From the NCBI GenBank assembly GCA_017416185.1, contig JAFQDF010000021.1, positions 1-64,000 of the forward strand: a DNA stretch of 64,000 nucleotides. Reading direction: 5' to 3'. The position numbers were made by a program, and so were the translations under genes. Below are positions 18,843 to 28,523 of the stretch, piece after piece; position 1 is the first letter of the stretch; each line of letters begins with the position of its first letter. Source of the stretch: Clostridia bacterium (GTDB lineage: Bacteria > Bacillota > Clostridia > Oscillospirales > CAG-272). The notes under the pieces were generated by a model that was not told where the DNA came from, did not search any database, and saw only the letters and a program-made list of their open reading frames with translations.

Positions 18843-19550
18843 TTCTCCTAAATATGCCTTCTTGATATCGTCGTTGTTCATCATTTCCTTGGCATCGCCT
18901 TCGAGAACGATAGAACCTGTTTCAAGAACGTAGGCACGGTCTGCAATGGAAAGTGCCTTCTTTGCGTTCTGCTCAACCAGAAGGACTGTGGTTCCCTCCT
19001 TGCTGATCTCCTGAATGATAGAAAATATCTCTGTAACGAGAAGAGGAGAAAGACCCATACTGGGTTCATCCATAAGCAGGATCTTGGGGTTTGACATAAG
19101 CGCACGTCCCATAGCAAGCATCTGTTGCTCACCACCGGAAAGGGTGCCGGCTACCTGATTTTTTCTTTCCTTGAGTCTGGGAAAATGTGTGTATACATAG
19201 TCAAGATTCTTTTCGACCTGCTTCTTGTCATTCATTATGTATGCACCAAGCTTCAGGTTTTCATATACCGTTAAGCGCTGGAATATTCTTCTTCCCTCAG
19301 GCACGTGAGCCATACCGAGAGAAAGGATCTGATGTGCAGGGATCTTGAGAAGATTAACACCGTTAAAGGTAATACTGCCGGTTTTGGGAGTAACAAGTCC
19401 TGTTACCGTATGAAGAACCGTAGTCTTTCCTGCTCCGTTTGCACCTATAAGCGCAATGATCTCCCCTTCGTTTACGTCAAATGATATGCCCTTTATAGCA
19501 TTTATCATGCCGTAATAGACCTGCAGGTCTCTAACTTCAAGCATTGCCAT
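18840..19550 (-). CDS. livF: Branched-chain amino-acid ABC transporter ATP-binding protein LivF
   Basis: One of two ATPases that power the LIV importer. Walker A GANGAGKTT (about 37-45), signature LSGGEQQML (about 137-145) and Walker B ILLMDEP are all intact. The 236 residues match LivF. Start MAMLEV follows GGAGG. It is the last gene of livKHMGF, with a short gap after livG. The stop codon is fused to a 27-bp tandem repeat. Amide/urea importers of the same family cannot be excluded, but the LivK-type binding protein suits amino acids. Confidence 0.93.
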   Translation of the reverse strand: MAMLEVRDLQVYYGMINAIKGISFDVNEGEIIALIGANGAGKTTVLHTVTGLVTPKTGSITFNGVNLLKIPAHQILSLGMAHVPEGRRIFQRLTVYENLKLGAYIMNDKKQVEKNLDYVYTHFPRLKERKNQVAGTLSGGEQQMLAMGRALMSNPKILLMDEPSMGLSPLLVTEIFSIIQEISKEGTTVLLVEQNAKKALSIADRAYVLETGSIVLEGDAKEMMNNDDIKKAYLGE

Positions 19551-19567
19551 ATTACTAACCTCCTGTC

Positions 19568-20344
19568 TTAGTCGTCTTCGCCAAGGTATGCCGTGATAAC
19601 AGCGGGATCGTTAAGCACTTCAGAGGTATTACCCTGAGCAAGCACCTGTCCGAAATTAAGAACCGTCAGCTTTTCACAGATTCCGGCAACAAGCTTCATA
19701 TCATGCTCGATCAGAAGGATGGTCATATCAAATTCCTTATTGATAAACCTTATGGTATCCATAAGCTCTGCGGTCTCATTGGGGTTCATACCCGCCGCAG
19801 GCTCGTCAAGAAGAAGGAGCTTGGGGTTGGTAGCAAGAGCTCTTGCTATCTCCAGCTTACGCTGTTTACCGTAGGGAAGATTACAAGCAAGAGTATTTCT
19901 CTCCTCCATGAGTCCGAAAATATCAAGAAGCTCCTTAGCACGGTCTCTCATCTTCTTTTCTGCGGCAAAATGTGCCGGGAGACGAAGCATACTGGTAAAG
20001 GGAGTACTCTTGTATTTCGGATCATTGTGAAGACCTACCATAACGTTGCTGATAACAGTCATATTATTGAAAAGTCTTATATTTTGGAACGTTCTCGCAA
20101 TACCCTTGCGGTTGATGCTCTCCTGCTTTTTACCGGTAAGATTTTCGCCGTCCAGGAAGAATTTACCTGTGGTAGGCTGATAAACACCGGTGAGAAGATT
20201 AAATACGGTGGTTTTTCCCGCACCGTTAGGGCCGATAAGACCGTAAAGATCTTTTTTATTGATGGTTATATTTACGTTCTGAGCAGCCTTAAGACCGCCA
20301 AAGGAGATGCCCAGATTCTCTGTTTTGAGCATTACTTCACTCAT
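19568..20344 (-). CDS. livG: Branched-chain amino-acid ABC transporter ATP-binding protein LivG
   Basis: Second ATPase of the LIV importer. Walker A GPNGAGKTT (about 37-45), Walker B LLLLDEPAAGMNP and the LivG-type signature NLPYGKQRKLEIARAL, where LPYGKQ replaces the classic LSGGQ, are present. At 258 residues it is the usual LivG length. The ATG overlaps the livM stop codon as TAATG, behind AAGGAGG, so translation is coupled to the permease. Confidence 0.93.
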   Translation of the reverse strand: MSEVMLKTENLGISFGGLKAAQNVNITINKKDLYGLIGPNGAGKTTVFNLLTGVYQPTTGKFFLDGENLTGKKQESINRKGIARTFQNIRLFNNMTVISNVMVGLHNDPKYKSTPFTSMLRLPAHFAAEKKMRDRAKELLDIFGLMEERNTLACNLPYGKQRKLEIARALATNPKLLLLDEPAAGMNPNETAELMDTIRFINKEFDMTILLIEHDMKLVAGICEKLTVLNFGQVLAQGNTSEVLNDPAVITAYLGEDD

Positions 20345-21519
20345 TACTTATCTCCTCCTTTGCCGTCGTTATTACCCAAATCACCGTGAATGCTCATATC
20401 AGAATTAGGATTCAAATCTGTCGAAAGGATAGCATCCATCTTGATCTTTGTGGGAACTCTGTGCCATTTAGCTTCGTCATCCTTACGGTTGGCTGCATCC
20501 TTCTTTTTGAAGCGTGAAAAGAATGCGCTGATGCTGTATTTTTCCCTGAAATTCTTAAGAGCAGGTGCGTTACCGAAGATAACTACAACGATAAGTATGA
20601 TCGCATACACAAGCATTCGCAGAGAAGCAAGGGGACCTGACAGCTGATTTTGAAGAATAAAGTTAACGTATGCAATAAACACAGATGCAATGATCGAACC
20701 GGTAAGGTTTCCCATTCCGCCGAGCACCACCATTACGAGTATCTCTATGGACTTGTTATATGAGAAAAATGAATAAAGAACAGGGGTTGTAGTGTGTGAG
20801 TAAATAACACCTGCACAACCTGCAAAAAAGGCTGCTATTATAAATACAAAGAGCTTATAAAAGGTTACATTTATACCCATAGCCTTTGCAGCGATCTCAT
20901 TATCTCTTATCGCTGTTATAGCACGCCCGTGCTTACTCTTTACAAGGTTCTGAATGACAAAGATCATTATGAGAACCACAACGAAAACTGCGATAAAAAG
21001 GGTGGGGGATCGCCTTGTATCATAAATTATCGAACCTGTTGTAAGACCTCTTGCACCACCGAATGCCTGCTGATTCATAAACACATTTCTTACGATTTCA
21101 CCGAAGGCAAGGGTAACGATGGCAAGATAGTCGCCCTTAAGACGTAAGGAGGGCAAGCCGATAATAAATCCGAATACGGCAGCAACAATACCGCCGATAA
21201 GCATTGAAATAATAAGAATAATAAGTTTCATCTCAGGCATTGCCTGCTTGAGAAATACGGCACAAAAGCCGCCGACATATGCACCAACACACATAAAACC
21301 TGCATGTCCAAGGCTGAGTTCTCCGAGAAAACCTACTACAAGGTTAAGGGAAACTGCAAGAATTATACTGTATCCCATCTGAACAAGCAGCTGTGCGGTA
21401 GAAAGACGCAGTCCTCCGGTTAAAAGAAGCACCAGGCCGTAAAGAAGAAGTGCACCGATAAGCACGTAATTGACATAATCTTTAAATTTGATATTGGTTG
21501 TTTTTTTATTATTTTTCAT
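20344..21519 (-). CDS. livM: Branched-chain amino-acid ABC transporter permease LivM
   Basis: Inner-membrane permease with about ten hydrophobic segments and the conserved LSLGHAGFMCVGAY and LPSLRLKGDYLAIVTLAFGEI motifs of the family. At 391 residues it is longer than usual (about 330-360). The extra length is a charged, cytoplasm-type C-terminal tail of about 65 residues after the last helix (KKDAANRKDDEAKW onwards), ending in NNDGKGGDK. The tail has no domain I recognise. It starts two bases after livH ends. Confidence 0.92.
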   Translation of the reverse strand: MKNNKKTTNIKFKDYVNYVLIGALLLYGLVLLLTGGLRLSTAQLLVQMGYSIILAVSLNLVVGFLGELSLGHAGFMCVGAYVGGFCAVFLKQAMPEMKLIILIISMLIGGIVAAVFGFIIGLPSLRLKGDYLAIVTLAFGEIVRNVFMNQQAFGGARGLTTGSIIYDTRRSPTLFIAVFVVVLIMIFVIQNLVKSKHGRAITAIRDNEIAAKAMGINVTFYKLFVFIIAAFFAGCAGVIYSHTTTPVLYSFFSYNKSIEILVMVVLGGMGNLTGSIIASVFIAYVNFILQNQLSGPLASLRMLVYAIILIVVVIFGNAPALKNFREKYSISAFFSRFKKKDAANRKDDEAKWHRVPTKIKMDAILSTDLNPNSDMSIHGDLGNNDGKGGDK

Positions 21520-21521
21520 CT

Positions 21522-22388
21522 TTACACCTTCTCTCTTGATACCTTTCCGAGAAGTCCTGTAGGCTTAACAAGGAGAATAATAATAAGTAAGCTGAACTTG
21601 ACCGCAACAGTATATGAACTAAGAGGCGATGCCAGGCAGAATTTTTCAACAACTCCCAGCAGAATACCGCCAACCATTGCGCCGGGGATAGAACCGATAC
21701 CTCCGATTACCGCAGCCGTAAATGCTGTAATACCGGGCATCGCTCCCAGCATAGGTTCTGCGTTAGGTATCTGTAAAAGGTAGAACATACCTGCAAACGC
21801 AGCAAGTGCGGAACCGATAGCAAAGGTTATGGTTATGATTTTATTTACATTTACACCCATAAGGGTAGCAGCACCTCTGTCCTCAGAAACAGCAAGCATA
21901 GCGCTGCCCGTTTTGGTACATTTGATAAAGAGTGTGAGAACGACCATAATAATAATACCACATATAAGGGTTACCAAAGCAGCTGTGGTGATTCCGTGCT
22001 TGTTAAGAGCAGGAATAGCCGGAAGCTTCCAGGACGAGCCTACAGGTTTGGACTCTGCACCGAAAATGATCTGAGCCAAGCCCTGAAGAAAATAGCTGAC
22101 ACCGATAGCGGTGATAAGCACAGCAAGAGGAGAGGCTCCTCTCAGCGGTCTATATGCCAGCTTCTCTATAATCATACCCAGTAAAGTACACAAAACGACA
22201 GAAACAATTATCGCCACTACGGGAGATAATGAACAGGATAAAGTTACCATAATGGCATAGGCACCCACCATTATTACGTCTCCGTGGGCAAAATTAAGCA
22301 TTTTCGCAATGCCGTATACCATTGTATAGCCAAGGGCAATAAGAGCATATATACTTCCTAGGCTAAGTCCGTCTATAAGTGTTATCAT
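21522..22388 (-). CDS. livH: Branched-chain amino-acid ABC transporter permease LivH
   Basis: Inner-membrane permease, 288 residues, with eight to nine hydrophobic segments. The motif GLSLGSIYALIALGYTMVYG near the N-terminus and FAHGDVIMVGAY are characteristic of LivH. It pairs with LivM to form the translocation path. The start follows TAGGAG by eight bases. The 229-bp gap to livK upstream contains a strong hairpin that may set the ratio of binding protein to membrane parts. Confidence 0.93.
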   Translation of the reverse strand: MITLIDGLSLGSIYALIALGYTMVYGIAKMLNFAHGDVIMVGAYAIMVTLSCSLSPVVAIIVSVVLCTLLGMIIEKLAYRPLRGASPLAVLITAIGVSYFLQGLAQIIFGAESKPVGSSWKLPAIPALNKHGITTAALVTLICGIIIMVVLTLFIKCTKTGSAMLAVSEDRGAATLMGVNVNKIITITFAIGSALAAFAGMFYLLQIPNAEPMLGAMPGITAFTAAVIGGIGSIPGAMVGGILLGVVEKFCLASPLSSYTVAVKFSLLIIILLVKPTGLLGKVSREKV

Positions 22389-22426
22389 AATGATTGCTCC
22401 TAACTCTATTTATAGATAGATAAAAA

Positions 22427-22599
22427 GCAGCAGATGCTGCACTAAATCCGTGCTTTACAACAGGAGAACAATACCTCGCGTACCACAAAGCACAAAAAAT
22501 TCTTTTCACACTGAAAAAGCAAGATACGGCCAAGTATTTCTTGACCGAAAATTCAGCAATGACAAATTTGGTTGGACACGTTGTCCATGTCCAACCAAA
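22427..22599 (-). promoter_or_regulatory. Intercistronic hairpins between livK and livH
   Basis: A 12-bp perfect stem, arms 22567-22578 and 22588-22599 (TTTGGTTGGACA / TGTCCAACCAAA), lies 18 bases after the livK stop codon. A second smaller one (GCAGCATCTGCTGC, 22427-22440) is near livH. Neither has a full U-tract on the minus strand. They may protect the livK mRNA or partly terminate, giving more binding protein than permease, as is common for such operons. No gene is seen in this gap. Confidence 0.55.
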
Positions 22600-22617
22600 A
22601 GTCAAACAAATTATTGA

Positions 22618-23742
22618 TTATTTACCAAGCTCAATGATGATGGGAGTCTTTGTAGCTGCACCGGACTCATCCCAGGTCATACTGCCTGTAACGCCCTCAT
22701 ATACAAAGCCATCAGCAAGGATGGTGGACTTAACGATATCGCAAAGAGCATCGGGAGCGATTGTAACATCGTTAACGTTTGCCTTCTTCATTGCTTCGTA
22801 GATTACCATAACTGCATCGTAACCGTCAGCTGCAAACTGATCGGGTGCAGAGCCGTACTTTTCGGTATAAGCATTTACAAATGCTGCAACCTTCTCTTCC
22901 TTGCTGTTTACGTCAAAGGGAGTGATGTACTTAATTGTATTGGTAACTGTTTCGTCTACCTGATCTGCAACACCGTCAAGACCGTCACAACCAAAGAGAA
23001 CTGCGTCACAGCCCTTAGCTACAGCAGTCTTAGCAACAAGACCTGCCTCTGTGTAATAGAAGGGAAGGAAGATAACATCGCAATCCTTGAGAGCCTCAAC
23101 CTGAGTAGAGAAATCCTTCTTATTCTCAGCATCAAATGACTCAGTCTTAAACTCTACGTTAAGCTCAGCCATTCTTGCGGCGAACGCCTCGTAAATACCT
23201 GTAGAATATGTATCGCTCTTATCATAGATAGCACCGATGTTTTCAAAGTTTTCAACTAACTCATCAGCTGCAAGAATACCCTGGTCGGGGTCACCGAAGC
23301 AAACGCGGAATGCGTTAGGCTCAGCAATACAGATGTCTGCAGATGCAGAGGGAGTCATAAGGAAAAGGTTGTCAGCCTTTGCCTTTGCAGCAAAAGCCTC
23401 GCAGGAACCGGATGTAACGGAACCGATAGAAATCTGCATACCTGCTTCAAAAAGCTGGTCATAAGCTGCAGATGCCTTATCAGCAGCAGCCTGGTCATCC
23501 TTGATGTCGAACTTAAACTTTACACCGTTGAGACCGCCGTCAGCGTTGATCTCTTCGATAGCGAGAGCCGCACCGTTCTGAACGGAGATACCGTAGCTGG
23601 ATGCGTCACCGGTAAGAGGGCCTGTACAGCCGATAAAATACTCTGTGTTTTTTGAAGTGTAGCCGGAGCTGTTTGTGCAGGATGCAAATACTGCAACGAG
23701 CATAAGCATTGCCATAACAAGGGCAATAATCTTCTTTGACAT
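22618..23742 (-). CDS. livK: Branched-chain amino-acid ABC transporter substrate-binding lipoprotein
   Basis: Extracellular lipoprotein that captures the amino acid for LivHMGF. The signal peptide ends in the lipobox VFASC (Cys22), followed by a Ser/Thr linker. The Peripla_BP_6 domain starts at IGCTGPLTGDASSYGISVQNG, with the usual loop residues for an alpha-amino acid. At 374 residues the length is normal. Start MSKKIIALVMAM has CAGGAGG upstream. First gene of the operon under a consensus promoter. Leu/Ile/Val specificity is inferred from the family. Confidence 0.9.
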   Translation of the reverse strand: MSKKIIALVMAMLMLVAVFASCTNSSGYTSKNTEYFIGCTGPLTGDASSYGISVQNGAALAIEEINADGGLNGVKFKFDIKDDQAAADKASAAYDQLFEAGMQISIGSVTSGSCEAFAAKAKADNLFLMTPSASADICIAEPNAFRVCFGDPDQGILAADELVENFENIGAIYDKSDTYSTGIYEAFAARMAELNVEFKTESFDAENKKDFSTQVEALKDCDVIFLPFYYTEAGLVAKTAVAKGCDAVLFGCDGLDGVADQVDETVTNTIKYITPFDVNSKEEKVAAFVNAYTEKYGSAPDQFAADGYDAVMVIYEAMKKANVNDVTIAPDALCDIVKSTILADGFVYEGVTGSMTWDESGAATKTPIIIELGK

Positions 23743-23788
23743 AATTGAAATCCTCCTGAATTATGTAAATTTAAAATAAATATGTTGA

Positions 23789-23817
23789 ATTATACCATAC
23801 AAATATATGTTTGTCAA
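23789..23817 (-). promoter_or_regulatory. Sigma-A promoter of the liv operon
   Basis: Minus strand TTGACA (23812-23817), 17-bp spacer, TATAAT (23789-23794): exact consensus. Start of transcription near 23782, about 40 bases before livK. Confidence 0.88.
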
Positions 23818-23926
23818 TAAAAATTCACAGTTTTATTAATATTTATTGAACATTTCTATAATCCTGAGGGTTGAAAAAGCCGTATTGTTACTATATACTA
23901 ATATTACTATACATTTTGGAGTATTT

Positions 23927-24892
23927 ATGAATATACAAAATCTGAGATTTATACACGGAATATTCCTTGCACCTATGGCGGGTGTGACCGATTATTCAAT
24001 GAGAGTACTCTGTCACCGTATGGGAGCTGAAATGTCGGTTACCGAAATGCTCTCGGCAAAGGCTCTGCACTACCGAGACGAAAAAACCGAGGAGCTTGCA
24101 AAATTCGACAGCCTCACCTCTCCCTGCTCTATACAGATATTCGGTCACGAGCCTGATATTATGGCAGAGGCTGCGGCGATGCTGGAAAAGAGATTTGCAC
24201 CTCAAATGATAGATATCAATATGGGCTGTCCCGTAAAGAAGATAGTTTCCAACGGAGAGGGTTCCGCACTTATGAGCGACCCAAAGCTCGCAGAGGAGAT
24301 AGTAAAGGCTGTATCCTCCGCCATCAAAACTCCCCTGTCTGTCAAAATAAGAGCGGGTTGGGATGAGAACAACAAGAATGCAGTAGAGTTTGCCTGTCGT
24401 ATGGAAAGGGCAGGTGCTGATATGATATGTATTCACGGCAGAACAAAATCCCAGATGTACAATCCCGGAGTAGATCTTAATATAATAAAGGACGTCAAAA
24501 ACGCCCTGTCAATACCCGTTTTAGGAAACGGTGATATATATTCCGCCGCAGATGCCCTGCATATGCTTGAGTATACCGGCTGTGACGGTATAATGGTGGC
24601 GAGGGGTGCTTACGGTAATCCCTGGATATTCAAGGAGATAAAGTGCACCCTGGAAGGTAAGGGATATACTCCTCCCTCGGTTACCGAGCGTATCAACGTT
24701 GCAAAGGAGCATCTGTCCCTGCTTATAGCAGATAAGGGAGAGTATACGGGTATAAGAGAAGCAAGAAAGCACCTTGCCTGGTATCTTAAGGGGATGAGAG
24801 GCGCTGCCCCTGCAAGAGTTGAGATAAACGCAGCAGAATCCCATTCCGCTGTTACCGATATCCTTGACAGAATACTTAACGAAAATGTATAA
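23927..24892 (+). CDS. dusB: tRNA-dihydrouridine synthase
   Basis: FMN enzyme that reduces uridines in the tRNA D-loop. The N-terminal LAPMAGVTDYSMRVL and MGCPVKKIVSNGEGSALM carry the catalytic Cys, and FMN-contacting HGRTKSQMY and GNGDIYSAADA are in order. The start at 23927 (MNIQNLRFIHG) is behind GGAG and matches the usual DusB N-terminus, giving 321 residues. It is a single gene between the liv operon and the LarA-like operon. The DusB versus DusA/C subtype is by similarity only. Confidence 0.93.
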   Translation: MNIQNLRFIHGIFLAPMAGVTDYSMRVLCHRMGAEMSVTEMLSAKALHYRDEKTEELAKFDSLTSPCSIQIFGHEPDIMAEAAAMLEKRFAPQMIDINMGCPVKKIVSNGEGSALMSDPKLAEEIVKAVSSAIKTPLSVKIRAGWDENNKNAVEFACRMERAGADMICIHGRTKSQMYNPGVDLNIIKDVKNALSIPVLGNGDIYSAADALHMLEYTGCDGIMVARGAYGNPWIFKEIKCTLEGKGYTPPSVTERINVAKEHLSLLIADKGEYTGIREARKHLAWYLKGMRGAAPARVEINAAESHSAVTDILDRILNENV

Positions 24893-24936
24893 ATTAAAAT
24901 TTATACGGAATGGACATAATATATTCAGCTTCGTTA

Positions 24937-24965
24937 TTGACTTTAAGATGCCCTTGTGCTAAAAT
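24937..24965 (+). promoter_or_regulatory. Promoter of the LarA-like operon
   Basis: TTGACT (24937-24942), 17-bp spacer, TAAAAT (24960-24965), 33 bases before the start codon at 24998. One mismatch in each box. Confidence 0.7.
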
Positions 24966-24997
24966 AACTTTGATTTTATTATATAAAGGAAAGAAAT

Positions 24998-26239
24998 ATG
25001 TTTTACGAAAGCAAAGAAGGCTTAAGCGACTCCGCACTCAGAGAAGCTTTGGCAGGATCACTTGAAGGAAAAGACTTAAAGCACGTGCTTATTCTCCCCC
25101 CCGATTACACCCGTATGTACTCGGGTGCAGGAAAGATAACGGAGATCTATTACGATCTTTTAAAGGATCGTTGTGAGGTAGACATTATGCCGGCTCTCGG
25201 TACCCACGAGCCTATGACAGAGGCAGAATGCAAGGCGTTCTTCGGCCCTGACGTTCCCTTTGAAAAGATACTTGTACACAACTGGAAGACCGACGTTATA
25301 AAGTTAGGCGAGGTTCCCGGAGAGTTCGTTTCCGAGGTCTCCGAGGGTCTTGTTACCGACAAGATAGACGTTGAGGTCAACCGCCGTATTATGGATAAGA
25401 AATATGACCTCATCATCTCGGCAGGTCAGGTAGTGCCCCACGAGGTTGTGGGTATGGCGAACTATTCAAAGAATATCTTTGTAGGCTGCGGCGGCTCCTC
25501 TATGATAAACTCTTCCCATATGCTGGGTGCCTTCTACGGTATGGAGCGTATTATGGGTAAGGATTTCTCCCCTGTACGTAAGGTATTTGACTATGCCGAG
25601 GAAAACTTCCTCAAAGACGTTCCCCTTATGTACGTTCTCACCGTTACCACAAACAAGGGTGACGATACATTTATACACGGTCTTTATATCGGCAGAAAGC
25701 GTGAGCTTTTTGAGATGGCTGTAAAGAACAGTCAGGACACCAACCTCAATAAGATGGACAAGCCTCTTAAAAAGGTAATAGTTTACCTCGACCCCAGAGA
25801 ATTTAAGAGCACCTGGCTCGGCAACAAGGCAGTTTACCGTACCCGTATGGCGATAGCCGATGACGGTGAGCTTATCATCCTTGCACCTGCCGTAAAGAAG
25901 TTCGGTGAGGACGACGAAAACGACCGTCTTATCCGTAAATACGGCTATGTGGGTAGAGAAAAGGTCCTTGAGCTTGTAAAAGAAAATGACGATCTTAAGG
26001 CAAACCTCTCTGTTGCGGCACATCTTATTCACGGCTCAAGCGACGGCCGCTTCTCCATCACCTACTGTACAAAGGAGATAGGCAAGGAAGAGGTAGAGGG
26101 AGTAAACTTTAAGTATATCCCCTACGATGAAATAATAAATAAATATGATCCCAAGGTGCTGACAGACGGCTTCCATACTATTGACGGTGAGGAGATATTC
26201 TATATCAGCAATCCTGCTTTGGGTCTGTGGACATTATGA
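24998..26239 (+). CDS. LarA-family nickel-dependent racemase/epimerase homologue
   Basis: LarA superfamily (DUF2088-type), 413 residues. Family landmarks are PPDYTRMYSG (about 34-43, where LarA has DxTRP), ALGTHEPMT (about 66-74), and the segment VVPHEVVGMANYSKNIFVG followed by NSSHMLG. These give the His/Lys/His set that holds the nickel-pincer cofactor in LarA. LarB, LarC and LarE, needed to make that cofactor, are not in this window. The gene leads an operon with PHP, Gnd and a PfkB kinase and overlaps PHP by ATGA. Known family members act on lactate, malate, other 2-hydroxy acids and, in some, D-gluconate at C2. The sugar-acid neighbours favour the last, by inference. Confidence 0.8.
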   Translation: MFYESKEGLSDSALREALAGSLEGKDLKHVLILPPDYTRMYSGAGKITEIYYDLLKDRCEVDIMPALGTHEPMTEAECKAFFGPDVPFEKILVHNWKTDVIKLGEVPGEFVSEVSEGLVTDKIDVEVNRRIMDKKYDLIISAGQVVPHEVVGMANYSKNIFVGCGGSSMINSSHMLGAFYGMERIMGKDFSPVRKVFDYAEENFLKDVPLMYVLTVTTNKGDDTFIHGLYIGRKRELFEMAVKNSQDTNLNKMDKPLKKVIVYLDPREFKSTWLGNKAVYRTRMAIADDGELIILAPAVKKFGEDDENDRLIRKYGYVGREKVLELVKENDDLKANLSVAAHLIHGSSDGRFSITYCTKEIGKEEVEGVNFKYIPYDEIINKYDPKVLTDGFHTIDGEEIFYISNPALGLWTL

Positions 26240-27075
26240 AAATGATAGATTTACACACACATTCGATATATTCGGACGGCTCAATGACTCCCGCTGAGCT
26301 GGTACGCCACGCAAAGTCAGAAGGCTTGTCTGCCGTAGCACTGAGCGACCACGACAGTCTGTCGGGTGTTGCCGAGGCAGTGGCAGAGGGTGAAAGGATA
26401 GGAATAGAGGTTATTCCCGCAATAGAGCTGTCCGCCGAATCGGATACAGAAACACATATTTTAGGATATTTTATTGATATCACAAACGAGACTCTTCTTG
26501 AAAAGCTGAAATACGTCCGTCAGGTACGTATTGAGCGAGAAGAAGAGATATGTCAGAAGCTCCGTGACCTCGGCTTTGACGTAACAATGCACGAGGTTGA
26601 GGAATTAGCCGAAACAGACGTACTTTGCAGAGCACATTTTGCAAAGCTGATGGTCAAGAAGGGTTATGTTGAGAGCGTAAAAGAAGCTTTTGACAAATAT
26701 CTTGCCAACGGACGTCCCGCTTACTCGGGCAGACAGGCTCTGACGGATGAAGAATGCGTTGAGCTTATCAATCAGGCAGGCGGTAAAGCCTTTGTGGCAC
26801 ATCTGCATCTTACCCGCAAGCCTCACGATGAATTAAAAGCCTTCCTCACCCGTTTAAAGGCAAAGGGTCTTTACGGTGTTGAGGGTTATTATACCGAATA
26901 CACTCCCGAAATGCAGGCAGAATATCAGGCACTTGCCACTGAGCTCGATCTTGCGATTTCCGGAGGCACCGATTTTCACGGTGCGTTCAAGCCTCATATT
27001 TCTATCGGACGCGGTCTTGGAAATATGACTATTCCCTACTCAGTATTAGATAATATTAAGGAGATAAAGAAATGA
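26236..27075 (+). CDS. PHP-domain phosphoesterase (RNase AM/TrpH-like)
   Basis: Metal-dependent phosphoesterase of the PHP superfamily, 279 residues from the ATG at 26236. Metal ligands are visible in MIDLHTHSIYSDGSMTP (N-terminus), LSDHDSLSG (about 34-42) and GTDFHG near the end. Close relatives hydrolyse 3',5'-nucleotide bisphosphates and process 5' ends of rRNA (YciV/RNase AM), or are called TrpH. It overlaps both neighbours by ATGA, which indicates translational coupling with the LarA-like gene and gnd. A role in sugar-phosphate metabolism cannot be excluded. Confidence 0.85.
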   Translation: MKMIDLHTHSIYSDGSMTPAELVRHAKSEGLSAVALSDHDSLSGVAEAVAEGERIGIEVIPAIELSAESDTETHILGYFIDITNETLLEKLKYVRQVRIEREEEICQKLRDLGFDVTMHEVEELAETDVLCRAHFAKLMVKKGYVESVKEAFDKYLANGRPAYSGRQALTDEECVELINQAGGKAFVAHLHLTRKPHDELKAFLTRLKAKGLYGVEGYYTEYTPEMQAEYQALATELDLAISGGTDFHGAFKPHISIGRGLGNMTIPYSVLDNIKEIKK

Positions 27076-28523
27076 AAAAGTCAGACATCGGTCTTATAGG
27101 CCTCGCCGTAATGGGCGAAAATCTTGTAATGAATATGGAGAGCAAGGGCTTTACCGTATCCGTTTACAACAGAACTACAGAAAAGGTAAAGAACTTTGTT
27201 GAGGGCAGAGCAGCCGGCAAGAACATCGTTGGCACATACTCCCTTCCTGAGCTTGTTGCTTCTCTTGAAAAGCCCCGTAAGGTTATGATGATGATAAAGG
27301 CGGGCGGCGCTGTTGACGCTATGATCGAGACCCTTATCCCCCTCCTTGAGGAAGGCGATATAATCATCGACGGCGGTAACTCCCACTTTCCCGATACCAT
27401 AAGAAGAACAGAGTACGTTGAGTCTAAGGGTCTTCTCTACATCGGTACCGGTGTTTCCGGCGGTGAAGAGGGCGCACTTAACGGCCCCAGTATGATGCCC
27501 GGCGGTTCTCCCGCGGCTTGGCCCTTTGTTAAGCCCATCTTCCAGGCTATCTGTGCAAAGGTCGAGGACGGCTCTCCTTGCTGTGACTGGGTAGGCGAAG
27601 GCGGTGCAGGTCACTTCGTTAAGATGGTACACAACGGTATCGAGTACGGTGATATGGAGCTTATCTGCGAAGCTTATCAGATAATGAAAAACTATCTCGG
27701 TATGTCCTGCGACGAGATGCACGAGGTATTTGCAAAGTGGAACGAGGAGGAGCTTGACAGCTACCTTATCGAGATCACCCGTGACATCCTTGCATACAAG
27801 GATGAGGACGGCGAGCCTATCGTTGAAAAGATCCTTGACACCGCAGGTCAGAAGGGTACAGGTAAGTGGACTGCTATCGCATCCCTTGACGAGGGTGTTC
27901 CGCTGACACTTATCGGTGAGGCTGTTTACTCCAGATGTCTTTCCGCGATCAAGGAAGAAAGAGTTGCGGCAAGTAAGATCCTCACAGGTCCCGAACCCAA
28001 GTTCGAGGGTGACAAGGAAGCATTCATCAAGGATATCAAGTCCGCTCTCTTTGCATCCAAGATCATCTCCTACGCTCAGGGCTACGCTCTTATGAGAACT
28101 GCGGCTAAGACCTACGGCTGGAACCTCAACTACGGCGGCATCGCTCTTATGTGGCGCGGCGGCTGTATCATCAGAAGCGTATTCTTAGGCAAGATCAAGG
28201 AAGCCTTTGACAATAACCCCGAGCTCACCAATCTTCTTCTTGACCCCTACTTCAAGGGTATCATAGATGATGCACAGGCAGGCTGGAGACGTGTATGTGC
28301 TGCTGCTCTTACCAACGGTATCCCCGCTCCCGCTATGGCAACCGCTCTTACCTACTATGACGGTTACCGTTGTGACAGACTTCCCGCAAATCTCCTTCAG
28401 GCACAGAGAGACTACTTCGGCGCTCACACCTACGAGAGAACCGACAGACCCAGAGGAGAGTTCTTCCACACCAACTGGACAGGTATGGGCGGCGATACTG
28501 CGGCTACCATATACAATGCTTAA
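27072..28523 (+). CDS. gnd: 6-phosphogluconate dehydrogenase (decarboxylating)
   Basis: Oxidises 6-phosphogluconate to ribulose 5-phosphate and CO2 in the pentose phosphate route. The N-terminal Rossmann motif is GLAVMGENLVMNM (9-21), the coenzyme loop is YNRTTEKV, and the active-site lysine lies in GAGHFVKMVHNGIEYGDM. The C-terminal tail RGEFFHTNWTG is that of the long homodimeric class (483 residues). NRT at the coenzyme loop is the usual NADP-type pattern. It overlaps the PHP gene by ATGA. The final codons pair with sequence after the stop to form a 12-bp hairpin. Confidence 0.96.
   Translation: MKKSDIGLIGLAVMGENLVMNMESKGFTVSVYNRTTEKVKNFVEGRAAGKNIVGTYSLPELVASLEKPRKVMMMIKAGGAVDAMIETLIPLLEEGDIIIDGGNSHFPDTIRRTEYVESKGLLYIGTGVSGGEEGALNGPSMMPGGSPAAWPFVKPIFQAICAKVEDGSPCCDWVGEGGAGHFVKMVHNGIEYGDMELICEAYQIMKNYLGMSCDEMHEVFAKWNEEELDSYLIEITRDILAYKDEDGEPIVEKILDTAGQKGTGKWTAIASLDEGVPLTLIGEAVYSRCLSAIKEERVAASKILTGPEPKFEGDKEAFIKDIKSALFASKIISYAQGYALMRTAAKTYGWNLNYGGIALMWRGGCIIRSVFLGKIKEAFDNNPELTNLLLDPYFKGIIDDAQAGWRRVCAAALTNGIPAPAMATALTYYDGYRCDRLPANLLQAQRDYFGAHTYERTDRPRGEFFHTNWTGMGGDTAATIYNA

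Noticed and set aside
18751..18933. Reading frame with a nine-residue peptide repeat (FADFGCKHL) on the plus strand
   Set aside because: It is the 27-bp tandem repeat read in frame and runs antisense into livF; there is no RBS and the continuation is the livF complement.
22363..22605. 80-codon minus-strand frame between livK and livH
   Set aside because: It covers the intercistronic hairpins and overlaps the livH start; no RBS; composition not protein-like.
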